A stretch of DNA of 20,711 bases from Cyanobium gracile_A (GCF_034931305.1 NZ_JAYGHY010000052.1:1-20711); one strand, 5' to 3'. Numbered from the stretch's first letter, positions 1 through 7,893 are shown. A program made the numbers and translations. The notes: generated by a model from the sequence alone, not told the origin.

Positions 1-194
1 TGCCTGGGCTCCAGCGGCGCCGCCTCCCCCCAGCCGACGCCGCCGTCCGTGGCCTGCAGCCGCAGCAGCCAGCCCCGCTTGTCCTCCAGCCGGCCGCTGA
101 ACGTCTGCAGCGGCTGGGGCAATCGGAAGGCAAAGGGCCTGCTCTCCAAAGCCAGCCACCGATCGGGCCTCCCCCAGACCGCAGGGGCGCTCAC
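1..194 (-). CDS. menC: o-succinylbenzoate synthase MenC, N-terminal part (runs off the window)
   Basis: This is the first 64 codons of a gene whose 3' part lies beyond position 1. MenC is an enolase-superfamily enzyme that dehydrates SHCHC to o-succinylbenzoate in phylloquinone synthesis. The visible N-terminus reads as the capping domain of that family: a PLQTFSG segment near residues 28-34, then RGWLLRLQ, then VGWGEAAPLEP near residues 52-62, where GWGEaaPL is the family's conserved N-terminal signature. The GTG start at 194-192 overlaps the TGA of menA (193-191) in a GTGA arrangement, which indicates translational coupling and fixes the start. The catalytic Lys and metal-binding acids are not in view. 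The assignment rests on the N-terminal motif and on the menA neighbour. Confidence 0.82.
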   Translation of the reverse strand, partial: MSAPAVWGRPDRWLALESRPFAFRLPQPLQTFSGRLEDKRGWLLRLQATDGGVGWGEAAPLEPR

Positions 195-1180
195 CGGCCC
201 GCCAGCGCCGTCAGCCAGGGGCCGAGGGCCAGGCCAGCGGCCAGCCCCAGGCCGTTGAGGGCCTGGAAGCGCAGGGCCAGGAACTTGCTGCCGACGATGC
301 GCTCAGGCCGGTGATGCTCATCGCCCAGGAGCCGGATCAGGGCCCGGGCCGGCGGCAGGCCGATCGCCCCCAGCAGGGCCGTGAGCGGCCACCAGCCCAG
401 CAGCACCGGCGCCCACTGCAGCGCCAGGGCGGTGGCCACGAACCAGGGCACCAAGGCCGCGGCCCGCTGGCTACCGAGGCGCACCACCGGCGAGCGCTTG
501 CCGTGGGCGGCGTCCTCCTCCACCTGGTGGAAATGGGAGCAGAACAGCACCAGGCTGGTGGCCACCGCCGGCCCGCTGCCCAGCACCAGCGCCGCTCCCC
601 AGGGCACCCCGCCGGCACCCTCCCCAGCAGGGGCCAGGGCCAGCAGGGCGGCGGCCGTGGCAAAGGGGCCGAAAGCCAGCCAGCAGAGGGGTTCGCCCAG
701 GCCGCGGTAGCCGAGGCGGAACGGTGGCCCCTGGTAGAGGTAACCCAAGCCGCAGCAGAGCAGCACCAGCAGCAGCACCACGGCGCTGCTGCGCAGCGCC
801 ACCAGGGCCATCAGGGCCAGCCCGAGCAGCAGGCAGCCATTGGCCAGAGCGAGCACCCGGTTGCGCCGGCCGGTGAGGTTGACCACCGAATGGGGCTTGC
901 CGTGGGTGTCCACGCCGGTGTCGGCATCGAAGACGTCGTTGGCAAGGTTCTCCCAGGCCAGCAGCAGCACCGCCGCCAGCAGAAACAGCGCCAGCTGGTC
1001 GGGCCGTAGGCCCAGCCCCTGGCCGAGCCGCCAGCCGGCCGCCAGCAGCACCGGCATCACCGCCACGGCATACATGGGCCATTTCACGGCAGCACGCCAG
1101 AGGCGGCCGCGAGAAGAGGCCTCAGAGGCGGCGACGCCCCCCGCGGCGTAACGGCTTGCGACGACCTGTGGCTCAGACAT
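191..1180 (-). CDS. menA: 2-carboxy-1,4-naphthoquinone phytyltransferase MenA
   Basis: This 329-residue polytopic membrane protein belongs to the UbiA prenyltransferase superfamily. It attaches the phytyl chain to the naphthoquinone ring in vitamin K1 synthesis, supplying the photosystem I quinone. The first Asp-rich motif is visible as ENLANDVFDADTGVD (about residues 77-91, the NDxxDxDxxxD pattern). A second polar motif, HFHQVEEDAAHGK, lies in the later cytoplasmic loop. Together they bind Mg-diphosphate. About eight or nine hydrophobic helices separate the motifs. The ATG at 1180-1178 starts a run with a short, low-complexity N-terminus before the first helix. The gene is coupled to menC by a 4-bp overlap and diverges from the isochorismate synthase gene, so one short region may carry both promoters. 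Confidence 0.93.
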   Translation of the reverse strand: MSEPQVVASRYAAGGVAASEASSRGRLWRAAVKWPMYAVAVMPVLLAAGWRLGQGLGLRPDQLALFLLAAVLLLAWENLANDVFDADTGVDTHGKPHSVVNLTGRRNRVLALANGCLLLGLALMALVALRSSAVVLLLVLLCCGLGYLYQGPPFRLGYRGLGEPLCWLAFGPFATAAALLALAPAGEGAGGVPWGAALVLGSGPAVATSLVLFCSHFHQVEEDAAHGKRSPVVRLGSQRAAALVPWFVATALALQWAPVLLGWWPLTALLGAIGLPPARALIRLLGDEHHRPERIVGSKFLALRFQALNGLGLAAGLALGPWLTALAGR

Positions 1181-1254
1181 GGGGGCCGCGGGCGTTGGGC
1201 GGGGAAAGGCCCATACATTTGAGCAGCCTTCCGCCCCGGACCCGCGGCCCCTTG

Positions 1255-2643
1255 GTGCAGGCCCCTGCCAGCTTCTCCGCGCTGCTCTCGGCAGCCACCG
1301 CCGCCAGCCGGCGTCTGGAGGAGGAGGGAGTGCTCAGCCTGGCCCTGCCGATGGGGCCCCTCGACCCCCTCGTGGCCTTGCCCCACCTGGGCGGCAGCGG
1401 CGACTTCCGTTTCCTCTGGGATGGCGCCCCCGGGCTCAGCATCGCCGCCGCCGGCCAATGCAACGGCCTGGAGCTGAGCGGTCCGCGCCGCTTCGAGCTG
1501 GCCCAGCGCTTCAGCAGCCTGAGCCTGAATCGGCTGGCCCGGGAACCGGGTCCCTGCCCCGCCCTGGCCCGGCCCCGGGTGCTGCTGGCCTTCGCCTTCT
1601 TCGAGAGCCCCCTGCACACCGGCACCGGAGCGGCGGGGGTGCAGGCGGTCCTGCCCAGCTGGCAGCTGAGCCGCCAGGGCCGCCACTGCTGGCTGCGGCT
1701 GCAGCGTGCCCTCGGCGGCGGCGTCACGGCCCGCAGCATGGCCGAGGAGCTCTGGGACACCCGCCAGCGGCTCGAGGCCCTGGGCGGTTCCGGGCACCAC
1801 GGGGTCGGCCAGACCCCACCGGTGGGCATCGCCCATGGCTCCCACTGGCAGGCGGGCTACCGCTCCGCCCTGGATCGGGCCCTGGAGCTGGTGGAGGGTG
1901 GCGACCTGCAGAAGCTGGTGCTGGCGGTGCGCCAGCAGCTCGTCCTCGATGGGCCCCTTGATCCCCTCAGCCTGCTGTCCCACCTGCGCCGCAGCCAGCC
2001 CGGCAGCTGCCGTTTTCTCTGGCAGCGATCAGAGCGGGAAGCCCTGGTGGGGGCCTCACCGGAGCGGCTGCTCACCCTGCGGCAGGGGCAGCTGCGCAGC
2101 GATGCCCTGGCCGGCACCGCCCCCCTCGGGGAGCCCGCCGACGACCTGCTGCACTCCCGCAAGGACCGCCACGAGCATGAGTTGGTGGTGGAAACGATCA
2201 CCGCCGTGCTGCAGAAGGCGGGCCTGGATCCACGCCGGCCAAGGCGGCCGCGGCTGGCTCGCCACGGCTCCCTGGTGCACCTGCACACCCCAATCACGGC
2301 CGCGTTGCGGGGCCAGGCCCCGCTCACCCTGGCCGAAGCCCTGCACCCCACTCCCGCGGTGGCGGGCCTGCCCCGGCGGGAAGCGATGGCCTGGCTGCGG
2401 AGTCTTGAGCCGTTCGAGCGGGGGCACTACGCCGCACCGATCGGCTGGATCGACACCGAAGGCGACACGGATCTGCGGGTGGCCATCCGCAGCGGCACCC
2501 TGCGGGGCCAGCAGCTGGAGCTGACGGCCGGAGCAGGACTGGTGCGCGGCTCCCACCCCGAGCGGGAGCTGCAGGAGGTGGCGCTCAAGCTGGGGGTGCT
2601 GCAGCAGCAGCTCAACCTGCCGCTGGCCGCCGCCTTCAGCTGA
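1255..2643 (+). CDS. menF: Isochorismate synthase (chorismate-binding family)
   Basis: This enzyme isomerises chorismate to isochorismate, the first step of phylloquinone synthesis. The family signatures are clear in the C-terminal two thirds: LAGTAPLG, then KDRHEHELVVE, then FERGHYAAPIGW, then VAIRSGTL, and TAGAGLVRGSHPERELQE close to the end. The frame is open back to a TTG at 1156, but that start would lie inside the divergent menA gene. I therefore place the start at GTG 1255 (462 residues), which leaves 74 bp for a divergent promoter and about 30 residues before the conserved EEGVLSLALPM segment. No clear ribosome binding site favours either choice. The 3' end overlaps gshB by 8 bp, tail to tail. 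Anthranilate or aminodeoxychorismate synthase component I is the alternative, but the divergent menA-menC context supports isochorismate synthase. Confidence 0.88.
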   Translation: MQAPASFSALLSAATAASRRLEEEGVLSLALPMGPLDPLVALPHLGGSGDFRFLWDGAPGLSIAAAGQCNGLELSGPRRFELAQRFSSLSLNRLAREPGPCPALARPRVLLAFAFFESPLHTGTGAAGVQAVLPSWQLSRQGRHCWLRLQRALGGGVTARSMAEELWDTRQRLEALGGSGHHGVGQTPPVGIAHGSHWQAGYRSALDRALELVEGGDLQKLVLAVRQQLVLDGPLDPLSLLSHLRRSQPGSCRFLWQRSEREALVGASPERLLTLRQGQLRSDALAGTAPLGEPADDLLHSRKDRHEHELVVETITAVLQKAGLDPRRPRRPRLARHGSLVHLHTPITAALRGQAPLTLAEALHPTPAVAGLPRREAMAWLRSLEPFERGHYAAPIGWIDTEGDTDLRVAIRSGTLRGQQLELTAGAGLVRGSHPERELQEVALKLGVLQQQLNLPLAAAFS

Positions 2644-3625
2644 CCAGCAGGCGCTCGATGATCTGATCCGCCAGCGGGAGCCGCCCCAGCCGCTCCACCT
2701 CACGCACACCGGTGGGGCTGGTGACGTTGATCTCGCTGAGCCGGCCGTCGATCACGTCGATGCCGACGAAGAACAGGCCCTCGGCCCGCAGCACCGGCGC
2801 CAGTTCAGCGCAGATGTGCAGCTCGGTGTCGCTCAGCTCGGCGGCAACGGGGGCCCCACCGAGGGCCAGGTTGCTGCGGAATTCGCCCTCTTTAGGCAAC
2901 CGGTTCACGGCGCCGAGGGGCTCCCCGTCCACCAGCAGGATCCGCTTGTCACCGGCGCTGACCCCCGGCAGAAAGGCCTGGACCATCACGGGCAACGTTT
3001 CCTGCAGGGTGACCAGCTCCAGCAACGCCTTCAGGCCCGGGGCCGCCGCCGTGGCCCGCACCACCCCCTGACCGGCCCGGCCTGCCAGGGGCTTGAGCAC
3101 CACCTCCTCATGGCCTGCGGCGAAGGCGGCCAACTGCTCCACCCGGGCACTCACCATCGAGGGCGCCATCCGATGGCTGAAGCGCAGGGCGCCCAGCTTC
3201 TCGTTCCAGGCCCTCAGGGCCGCCGGCCGGTTCAGAACGCGCACCCCGACCGCTTCGGCCATCTCCAGCAGCTGGGTGGCGTAAAGGTAGGCCTCATCGA
3301 CGGGCGGATCCTTGCGCATCCAGATCCAGCGGAAGTGATCCAGGGGCAGCTCGCGGGGCTCACCGGCCTCGACCCAGGGGTCCGGCACGGTCCAGCCCTC
3401 CGGCGTGGCGGCCATCTCCGCCAGGTGCAGCGGCTGGGCCCAGGCCCGGGGGCGATGGGCGCCATCGGCCGTCGCGGCGGTGGAGAGATCCGCCTGGGTA
3501 CAGGCCCACACCGCCAGACCAGCCCGCTGCGCCGCCTGCATCAGGGCCACACTGGAATCCTTGGCCGGCCTCAGGCGCGTGATCGGATCGACCACGAACA
3601 GCTGGGCCTCCCGATGACCGGTCAC
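2636..3625 (-). CDS. gshB: Glutathione synthetase GshB
   Basis: This cytoplasmic ATP-grasp ligase joins gamma-glutamylcysteine and glycine. The 329-residue length is normal for bacterial GshB. The N-terminal domain holds the WMRKDPPVDEAYLYAT segment (about residues 102-117) typical of the family. The ATP-grasp part shows VVLKPLAGRAGQGV (about 175-188), VMVQAFLPG, and the C-terminal Mg/ATP site FVGIDVIDGRLSEINVTSPTG. The GTG start at 3625-3623 overlaps the grxC stop in a GTGA junction, so the pair is a coupled glutathione-redox operon with grxC upstream. The stop lies in a palindrome shared with the convergent isochorismate synthase stop. Confidence 0.96.
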   Translation of the reverse strand: MTGHREAQLFVVDPITRLRPAKDSSVALMQAAQRAGLAVWACTQADLSTAATADGAHRPRAWAQPLHLAEMAATPEGWTVPDPWVEAGEPRELPLDHFRWIWMRKDPPVDEAYLYATQLLEMAEAVGVRVLNRPAALRAWNEKLGALRFSHRMAPSMVSARVEQLAAFAAGHEEVVLKPLAGRAGQGVVRATAAAPGLKALLELVTLQETLPVMVQAFLPGVSAGDKRILLVDGEPLGAVNRLPKEGEFRSNLALGGAPVAAELSDTELHICAELAPVLRAEGLFFVGIDVIDGRLSEINVTSPTGVREVERLGRLPLADQIIERLLVS

Positions 3626-3945
3626 GCGGCCAGACGCAGCAAGCCGGCCAGCTCACCGCCAGTATTCAGTTTGTGAAGCTCGGCGTAGCCGCCGATGGCG
3701 ATGCCGTCGATGAAGATCTGGGGAACGCTGGTGCGACCTCCCGAGCGCTTCATCATCACTTCCTTGTTGATTTCATCGTCGTCGATGATGAATTCGTTGT
3801 AGGTGACGCTGAGCCTGTCCAGCAGACCCTTGGCCCGGATGCAATCGGAGGAGAAGCGGTAGGTGTAGATCTCCACCTTCGCTGGCGGCTTCACCTCCAA
3901 GGTGTCCTGCCCGACCAGCTCTTGGGGGACTCCTGGGATCTCCAT
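3622..3945 (-). CDS. grxC: Glutaredoxin 3-like protein with an atypical SSDC active site
   Basis: This 107-residue thioredoxin-fold protein heads the grxC-gshB operon. VEIYTYRF (about residues 24-31) forms the first strand, CIRAKGLLDRL the following helix, SVPQIFIDG (about 73-81) the cis-Pro loop, and IGGYAEL the GG glutathione-binding turn. All are glutaredoxin features. The catalytic CPYC/CPFC tetrapeptide is replaced by Ser-Ser-Asp-Cys at residues 32-35, so the N-terminal nucleophilic Cys is absent and only the second Cys remains. I read this directly from the codons TCC TCC GAT TGC. A classic dithiol or CGFS monothiol mechanism is therefore unlikely without change. The N-terminus carries about 20 extra residues before the fold. 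The ATG at 3945-3943 has no strong ribosome binding site. Genomic coupling to gshB still argues for a glutathione-linked role. Confidence 0.9.
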   Translation of the reverse strand: MEIPGVPQELVGQDTLEVKPPAKVEIYTYRFSSDCIRAKGLLDRLSVTYNEFIIDDDEINKEVMMKRSGGRTSVPQIFIDGIAIGGYAELHKLNTGGELAGLLRLAA

Positions 3946-4009
3946 CCAAGCTCACGCGGGTCGCTAGGGGCACCTTAGAGCGAGATCCCACGCCTCACCT
4001 GATACGGTC

Positions 4010-5159
4010 GTGGCACAAGATCTGCTGGCTGCGGTGCTCGACCTCACCGATTTCAAGCGCGACCTCTCCGAGCTCACCGACCGCCTGGGCCATGCCCAGG
4101 ACTGTCTTTGACGTACCGGCCCTGAACGCACGCCAGCGGGACCTCGAGCAGCTGGCCTCCCAGCCCGACTTCTGGGACGACCAGGCCACGGCGCAGAAGA
4201 AGATGCGTCAGTTGGATGACGTCAAGGCCCAGCTGGAGCAACTCTCCGCCTGGCGGGCGATCGTGAACGACGGCCAGGCCACGCTCGAGCTCTACGACCT
4301 GGAACCCGACGACGAGCTGCTGGAGGAGTCGAACACCTCGCTGAAGTCGCTGCGCGCCGACCTCGACCGCTGGGAGCTGGAGCGCCTGCTCAACGGCCCC
4401 TACGACAAGGAGGGAGCCGTGATCTCGATCAATGCCGGTGCCGGCGGCACCGACGCCCAGGACTGGGCCCTGATGCTGATGCGGATGTACACCCGCTGGG
4501 CCGAGGACCACGGCATGAAGGTGACCGTGGACGAGCTCTCTGAAGGGGAGGAAGCGGGCATCAAGAGCTGCACGATCGAGATCGACGGCCGTTACGCCTA
4601 CGGCTACCTGCGCAACGAGAAGGGCACCCACCGTCTGGTGCGGATCTCGCCCTTCAACGCCAACGACAAGCGCCAGACCAGCTTCGCCGGGGTGGAGGTG
4701 ATGCCCAAGCTCGACGAGGACGTCAAGCTCGACATCCCCGAGAAGGACCTGGAGGTCACCACCTCCCGCTCCGGTGGGGCCGGCGGCCAGAACGTCAACA
4801 AAGTGGAGACGGCCGTGCGCATCCTGCACGTCCCCACCGGCCTGGCGGTGCGCTGCACCCAGGAGCGCTCCCAGCTCCAGAACAAGGAAAAGGCCATGGC
4901 CCTGCTGATGGCCAAGCTGCTGGTGATCGCCCAGGAGCAGCGGGCCGCCGAGATCGCCGACATCCGCGGCGACATCGTGGAAGCGGCCTGGGGCAACCAG
5001 ATCCGCAACTACGTGTTCCACCCGTACCAGATGGTGAAGGATCTGCGCACCGCCCAGGAGACCACCGACGTGCAGGGGGTGATGGACGGGGATCTGGATC
5101 CCTTCATCCAGTCGCTGCTGCGCCAGGGTGTGGAGATCGCCGCCGACACGGCCGCCTGA
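4010..5159 (+). CDS. prfB: Peptide chain release factor 2, with programmed +1 frameshift
   Basis: RF2 recognises UGA and UAA stop codons and triggers peptide release. The gene is in two pieces: a GTG-started 33-codon segment (4010-4108) ending at an in-frame TGA (4109-4111), then the main frame from 4110. A +1 slip on CTT at 4106-4108 joins them into a protein of about 382 residues. The SPF stop-recognition tripeptide is at 4647-4655 and the catalytic GGQ loop (SRSGGAGGQNVNK) has GGQ at 4782-4790. Downstream are the coiled segments expected of class I release factors. The open frame also contains an ATG at 4092, but starting there would omit the conserved N-terminal helix and the autoregulatory site. 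The gene diverges from grxC across 64 bp and is followed within 25 bp by a short membrane protein gene and ybeY. Confidence 0.96.
4097..4112 (+). promoter_or_regulatory. RF2 programmed +1 frameshift site
   Basis: The site reads CAG GAC TGT CTT TGA C. The slippery CTT is followed by TGA and then C, the same poor-termination context used in known prfB genes. An AGGA at 4098-4101 lies 4 nt upstream of CTT and can act as the internal Shine-Dalgarno-like stimulator. When RF2 is scarce the ribosome pauses at TGA, slips and makes more RF2, so the gene autoregulates. The upstream AGGA is shorter than the AGGGGG of Escherichia coli. Confidence 0.93.
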
Positions 5160-5182
5160 TCCCCCCGAGCCAGCGCCACCCC

Positions 5183-5359
5183 ATGTCCGACCCCGCCACG
5201 CCCCCAGGCCAGGAAAGCCCCAGTTTCGTGAAACTGGCCATGCGCAACATGGTGCGCAAGGGGCGCCAGAGCCTGCTGCACTTCGGCCTGACCGCCCTGG
5301 GGCTGAGCGGATTTCTGCTGCTGATCGCCTGGCTGGGGCGGCCCAGCCTGCCCGGATGA
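5183..5359 (+). CDS. Short cyanobacterial single-helix membrane protein (DUF3285-like)
   Basis: This 58-residue protein is encoded between prfB and ybeY. It has a polar N-terminus, then FVKLAMRNMVRKGRQSL (about residues 15-31, basic), then one hydrophobic helix spanning about HFGLTALGLSGFLLLIAWLG. By the positive-inside rule the basic part should face the cytoplasm. The length, the VxLAMRNMVRKG motif and the position next to prfB and ybeY match the DUF3285 family known from cyanobacteria, whose function is not established. The stop overlaps the ybeY start in an ATGA junction (5356-5359), so the two are probably translated together. The DUF assignment is from memory of the family. Confidence 0.82.
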   Translation: MSDPATPPGQESPSFVKLAMRNMVRKGRQSLLHFGLTALGLSGFLLLIAWLGRPSLPG

Positions 5360-5910
5360 GCGCGGCGATGGCAGCCCCAGCGACGGGCCAGGCACCGGAC
5401 ATCGACCTGGCCTTCAGCCTGGAGCCAGAGGCCGCCGGTGGCGCCAGCCCCCCGGAGCCCCTGGTGGATCCCGACCTGGCCGAAACCCTCTGGGGCCGCC
5501 ACCTCAGCGCCTGGCTCGCCCAGCTGGGGCCGGAGCTGCCGCCCCAGTTGCGCGCACCCGGCTACAGCCTGGGGCTGGAGCTCACTGGCGACGACACGAT
5601 CGCGGAGCTCAACCAGGCCTGGCGCCAGCACAGCGGCCCCACTGACGTGCTGGCCTTCGCCGCCCAGGAGGAGGCGCCGCCGGCTCCCGCAGGGGCGGAG
5701 CCGGACTGGCTGGAACTGGGGGACATCGTTATCTCGCTGGACACGGCCCGGAGGCAGGCCGATGAAGCCGGCCACGGCCTGGAGGAGGAACTTCTGTTCC
5801 TGGCCAGCCACGGGCTGCTGCACCTGCTGGGCTGGGATCACCCCGATGCGGACAGCCTGGCCGCCATGCTGGCGCGGCAGACGGCTCTGCTGCAGGCGTC
5901 CCCCTCCTGA
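5356..5910 (+). CDS. ybeY: Endoribonuclease YbeY (rRNA maturation factor)
   Basis: YbeY is a zinc-dependent endoribonuclease acting in 16S rRNA 3' maturation and ribosome quality control. The metal-binding signature is clear near the C-terminus: LASHGLLHLLGWDH (the HGxLHLxGxDH pattern), giving three His ligands. Upstream, TDVLAFAAQ and LELGDIVISLDTA correspond to the family's TDVLSFP and GDIvIs blocks. I chose the ATG at 5356, which overlaps the preceding stop as ATGA and gives 184 residues. The frame is open further upstream, but that would run through the small membrane gene. The N-terminal 20 or so residues are Ala/Pro-rich and unlikely to be structured. Confidence 0.94.
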   Translation: MSAAMAAPATGQAPDIDLAFSLEPEAAGGASPPEPLVDPDLAETLWGRHLSAWLAQLGPELPPQLRAPGYSLGLELTGDDTIAELNQAWRQHSGPTDVLAFAAQEEAPPAPAGAEPDWLELGDIVISLDTARRQADEAGHGLEEELLFLASHGLLHLLGWDHPDADSLAAMLARQTALLQASPS

Positions 5911-5972
5911 CAGAGGCTGTGCACCACGGCCATCGGCGGTAGGGTGCCGCATGTCCCTCCAACGGCGGTGCG

Positions 5973-6440
5973 ATGCCAATGCTCGTTCCCGAGGAACATC
6001 CGCCGGCCCTGCGCGACGTGACCACTGACGTCCACCGGCGCGGCAGGCGCCTGCGGGTGGGGGCGTGGAAAGTGGCCGGCGACCTGCCGGCGAGCTTCCG
6101 CTATGCCGCCCAGGGCCTGGCCTATGGCTTCGCCAGCCAACGCAACTTCCGCATCCACGTGTTCACCGGCCTGTTGGTGTTCGGCATGGGGCTGTGGCTG
6201 CAGCTGGCCGCCGATCGCCTCGCCGTGCTGGTGCTGACGGTGGCGGCGGTGCTGGTGCTGGAGCTGCTCAACACCGCCACCGAAGCGGTGGTGGATCTGG
6301 CCATCGGCCGCCAGTTCCACCCCCTGGCCCGCATCGCCAAGGACTGCGCCGCCGCCGCCGTGCTGGTCGCCGCCCTCTCCTCACTGCTGATCGCCCTGCT
6401 GCTGCTGGTGCCCCCGTTGATGATCCGCCTCGGCGTCTAG
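5973..6440 (+). CDS. dgkA: Diacylglycerol kinase / undecaprenol kinase family protein
   Basis: This 155-residue small integral membrane lipid kinase phosphorylates diacylglycerol or undecaprenol at the inner membrane. The DAGK signature is present: RNFRIHVF (about residues 57-64), the active-site helix ELLNTATEAVVDL (about 97-109), and the HPLARIAKDCAAAAVL segment (about 116-131). Three hydrophobic helices match the family topology. The N-terminal 40 residues are a basic cytoplasmic leader. The gene lies 62 bp after ybeY, as in many bacteria where the two are neighbours, and 9 bp before the amidotransferase gene. Which lipid is the true substrate cannot be read from the sequence. Confidence 0.93.
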   Translation: MPMLVPEEHPPALRDVTTDVHRRGRRLRVGAWKVAGDLPASFRYAAQGLAYGFASQRNFRIHVFTGLLVFGMGLWLQLAADRLAVLVLTVAAVLVLELLNTATEAVVDLAIGRQFHPLARIAKDCAAAAVLVAALSSLLIALLLLVPPLMIRLGV

Positions 6441-6449
6441 TCCATCCCC

Positions 6450-7046
6450 ATGCTTCTGGTTCTCGACAACTACGACAGCTTCACCTTCAACCTGGTGCAG
6501 TACCTGGGTGAACTGGCCGCCGACTACCCCCTGGCCGCCGAGGTGCGGGTGGAACGCAACGACGCCCTCAACCTGGAGCAGATCCGCGCACTGAAACCGG
6601 CAGCCATCCTCATTTCTCCTGGCCCTGGCGATCCGGACCAGGCCGGGGTCTGCCTGGAGGTGCTGCGGGAGCTGGGGCCCAGCGTGCCGGTGCTGGGGGT
6701 GTGCCTGGGCCACCAGTGCCTGGCCCAGGTGTTCGGGGGGCGGGTGGTGCGGGCCGGCGAGCTGATGCACGGCAAGACCTCACCGGTGCACCACAGGGGC
6801 GCCGGCGTGTTCGAAGGCCTGCCCGAACCCCTCACCGCCACCCGCTACCACAGCCTGATCGCCGAGCGCGACAGCCTGCCCGACTGCCTCGAGATCACCG
6901 CCTGGCTGGAAGACGGCACGATCATGGGGTTGCAGCACCGGCAGCACCGCCATCTGCAGGGGGTCCAGTTCCACCCGGAGAGCGTGCTCACCCAGGCCGG
7001 CCACCAACTGCTGGCCAATTTCCTGCGCCAGGCCTCCCACTGCTAG
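6450..7046 (+). CDS. trpG: Anthranilate/aminodeoxychorismate synthase, glutamine amidotransferase subunit
   Basis: This class I glutamine amidotransferase of 198 residues releases ammonia from glutamine for a chorismate-using partner subunit (TrpE for tryptophan, PabB for folate, or both). The N-terminal DNYDSFTFNLVQYLG is the family's hallmark. SPGPGDPDQAG (about 56-66) forms the oxyanion region. GVCLGHQ (about 83-89) contains the nucleophile Cys85, and HPES (175-178) completes the Cys-His-Glu triad. It sits 9 bp after dgkA and 43 bp before the next gene. The tryptophan and folate forms cannot be separated by motif alone, and many cyanobacteria may use one subunit for both, so pabA is an equally valid symbol. 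Confidence 0.92.
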   Translation: MLLVLDNYDSFTFNLVQYLGELAADYPLAAEVRVERNDALNLEQIRALKPAAILISPGPGDPDQAGVCLEVLRELGPSVPVLGVCLGHQCLAQVFGGRVVRAGELMHGKTSPVHHRGAGVFEGLPEPLTATRYHSLIAERDSLPDCLEITAWLEDGTIMGLQHRQHRHLQGVQFHPESVLTQAGHQLLANFLRQASHC

Positions 7047-7089
7047 TTTCGCGCCACATGACGGGCCCGGTGGGGCCAGACGCGACTCC

Positions 7090-7863
7090 ATGGTTCACCC
7101 CACCTGCAGGTCCGCAGCGCCGCTGCGCCGGACCACCACCACCGGACTGCGCCTGGGGCTGGGTCTGGCCCTGGCGGCCGGGCTCACCCTGCCGCTGCCG
7201 GCGATGGCCCAGAAGGGTGGCGGGGTCACGATCACCAGCCTGGGCCACAGCGCCCTGATGATCCAGGGCGGCGGTGCCCGGGTGCTGCTCAACCCCTTCC
7301 AGGCCGTGGGTTGCGCCGCCGGTCTGAGCGAGCCGCGGGTCAGCGCCGATGTGATTCTGGCCAGCAGCCTGCTGAAGGATGAGGGGGCCCAGGTGGCCAG
7401 CGGCAAGTTCCTGGTGAAGCCGGGCTCCTATCGGCTGGCCGGGCTGCAGATCGAAGGTATCGCCGCCCCCCACGACCGGGTGGGGGGCCGCCGCTTCGGT
7501 AAAGCCACCCTCTGGCGCTGGCGCCAGGGCGGCCTCGACATCGCCCACCTGGGCGGCACCGCCGGCAGCCTCAGCCCCGCCGATCGCGTGCTGCTGGGCC
7601 GCCCCGACGTGCTGATCATCGGCGTGGGCGGCGGCGGCAAGGTCTACACGGGCCAGGAGGCGGCCGAAGTGGCCCGGGAGCTGCAGGCCCGGCGGGTGAT
7701 TCCGGTGCAATTCACCAGCGGCAAGCCCCCGGCCGGCTGCGATCAGGGGTCGGTGGAGCCGTTCCTGAAGGCGATGGCGGGCGCCACAGTGCGTCGCAGT
7801 GGCCGCTCGGTCAGCCTGGTGCCGCCCCTGGGGGACGGGGTGGTGGTCGAGGTGTTGCGCTGA
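7090..7863 (+). CDS. Exported metallo-beta-lactamase-fold protein lacking metal ligands
   Basis: This 257-residue protein starts with a basic n-region containing an RR pair, a hydrophobic core and PAMA at about residue 40, a likely signal peptide cleavage site. The mature part follows the UlaG-like (COG2220-type) layout: SLGHSALMIQ (50-59), ARVLLNPF (63-70), ADVIL (86-90), IAHLGG (151-156), DVLIIGVGGG (173-182) and RRVIPVQF (201-208). In active members the block after DVIL carries HxHxDH, the later block HLGD, and the last block PMHY. Here they read ASSLLKDEGA, HLGG and PVQF, so the zinc ligands appear to be gone. The fold is probably kept for a non-hydrolytic periplasmic or thylakoid-lumen role. 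The function is unknown. Confidence 0.8.
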   Translation: MVHPTCRSAAPLRRTTTTGLRLGLGLALAAGLTLPLPAMAQKGGGVTITSLGHSALMIQGGGARVLLNPFQAVGCAAGLSEPRVSADVILASSLLKDEGAQVASGKFLVKPGSYRLAGLQIEGIAAPHDRVGGRRFGKATLWRWRQGGLDIAHLGGTAGSLSPADRVLLGRPDVLIIGVGGGGKVYTGQEAAEVARELQARRVIPVQFTSGKPPAGCDQGSVEPFLKAMAGATVRRSGRSVSLVPPLGDGVVVEVLR

Positions 7864-7893
7864 GGCCACCCAAGGCCACGCCTGCCGCCAGGT

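Noticed and set aside
4074..5402. Long minus-strand open frame (442 codons) opposite prfB
   Set aside because: It is the antisense shadow of prfB, which has unmistakable SPF and GGQ motifs. The minus translation is His/Gly/Val-rich without family features.
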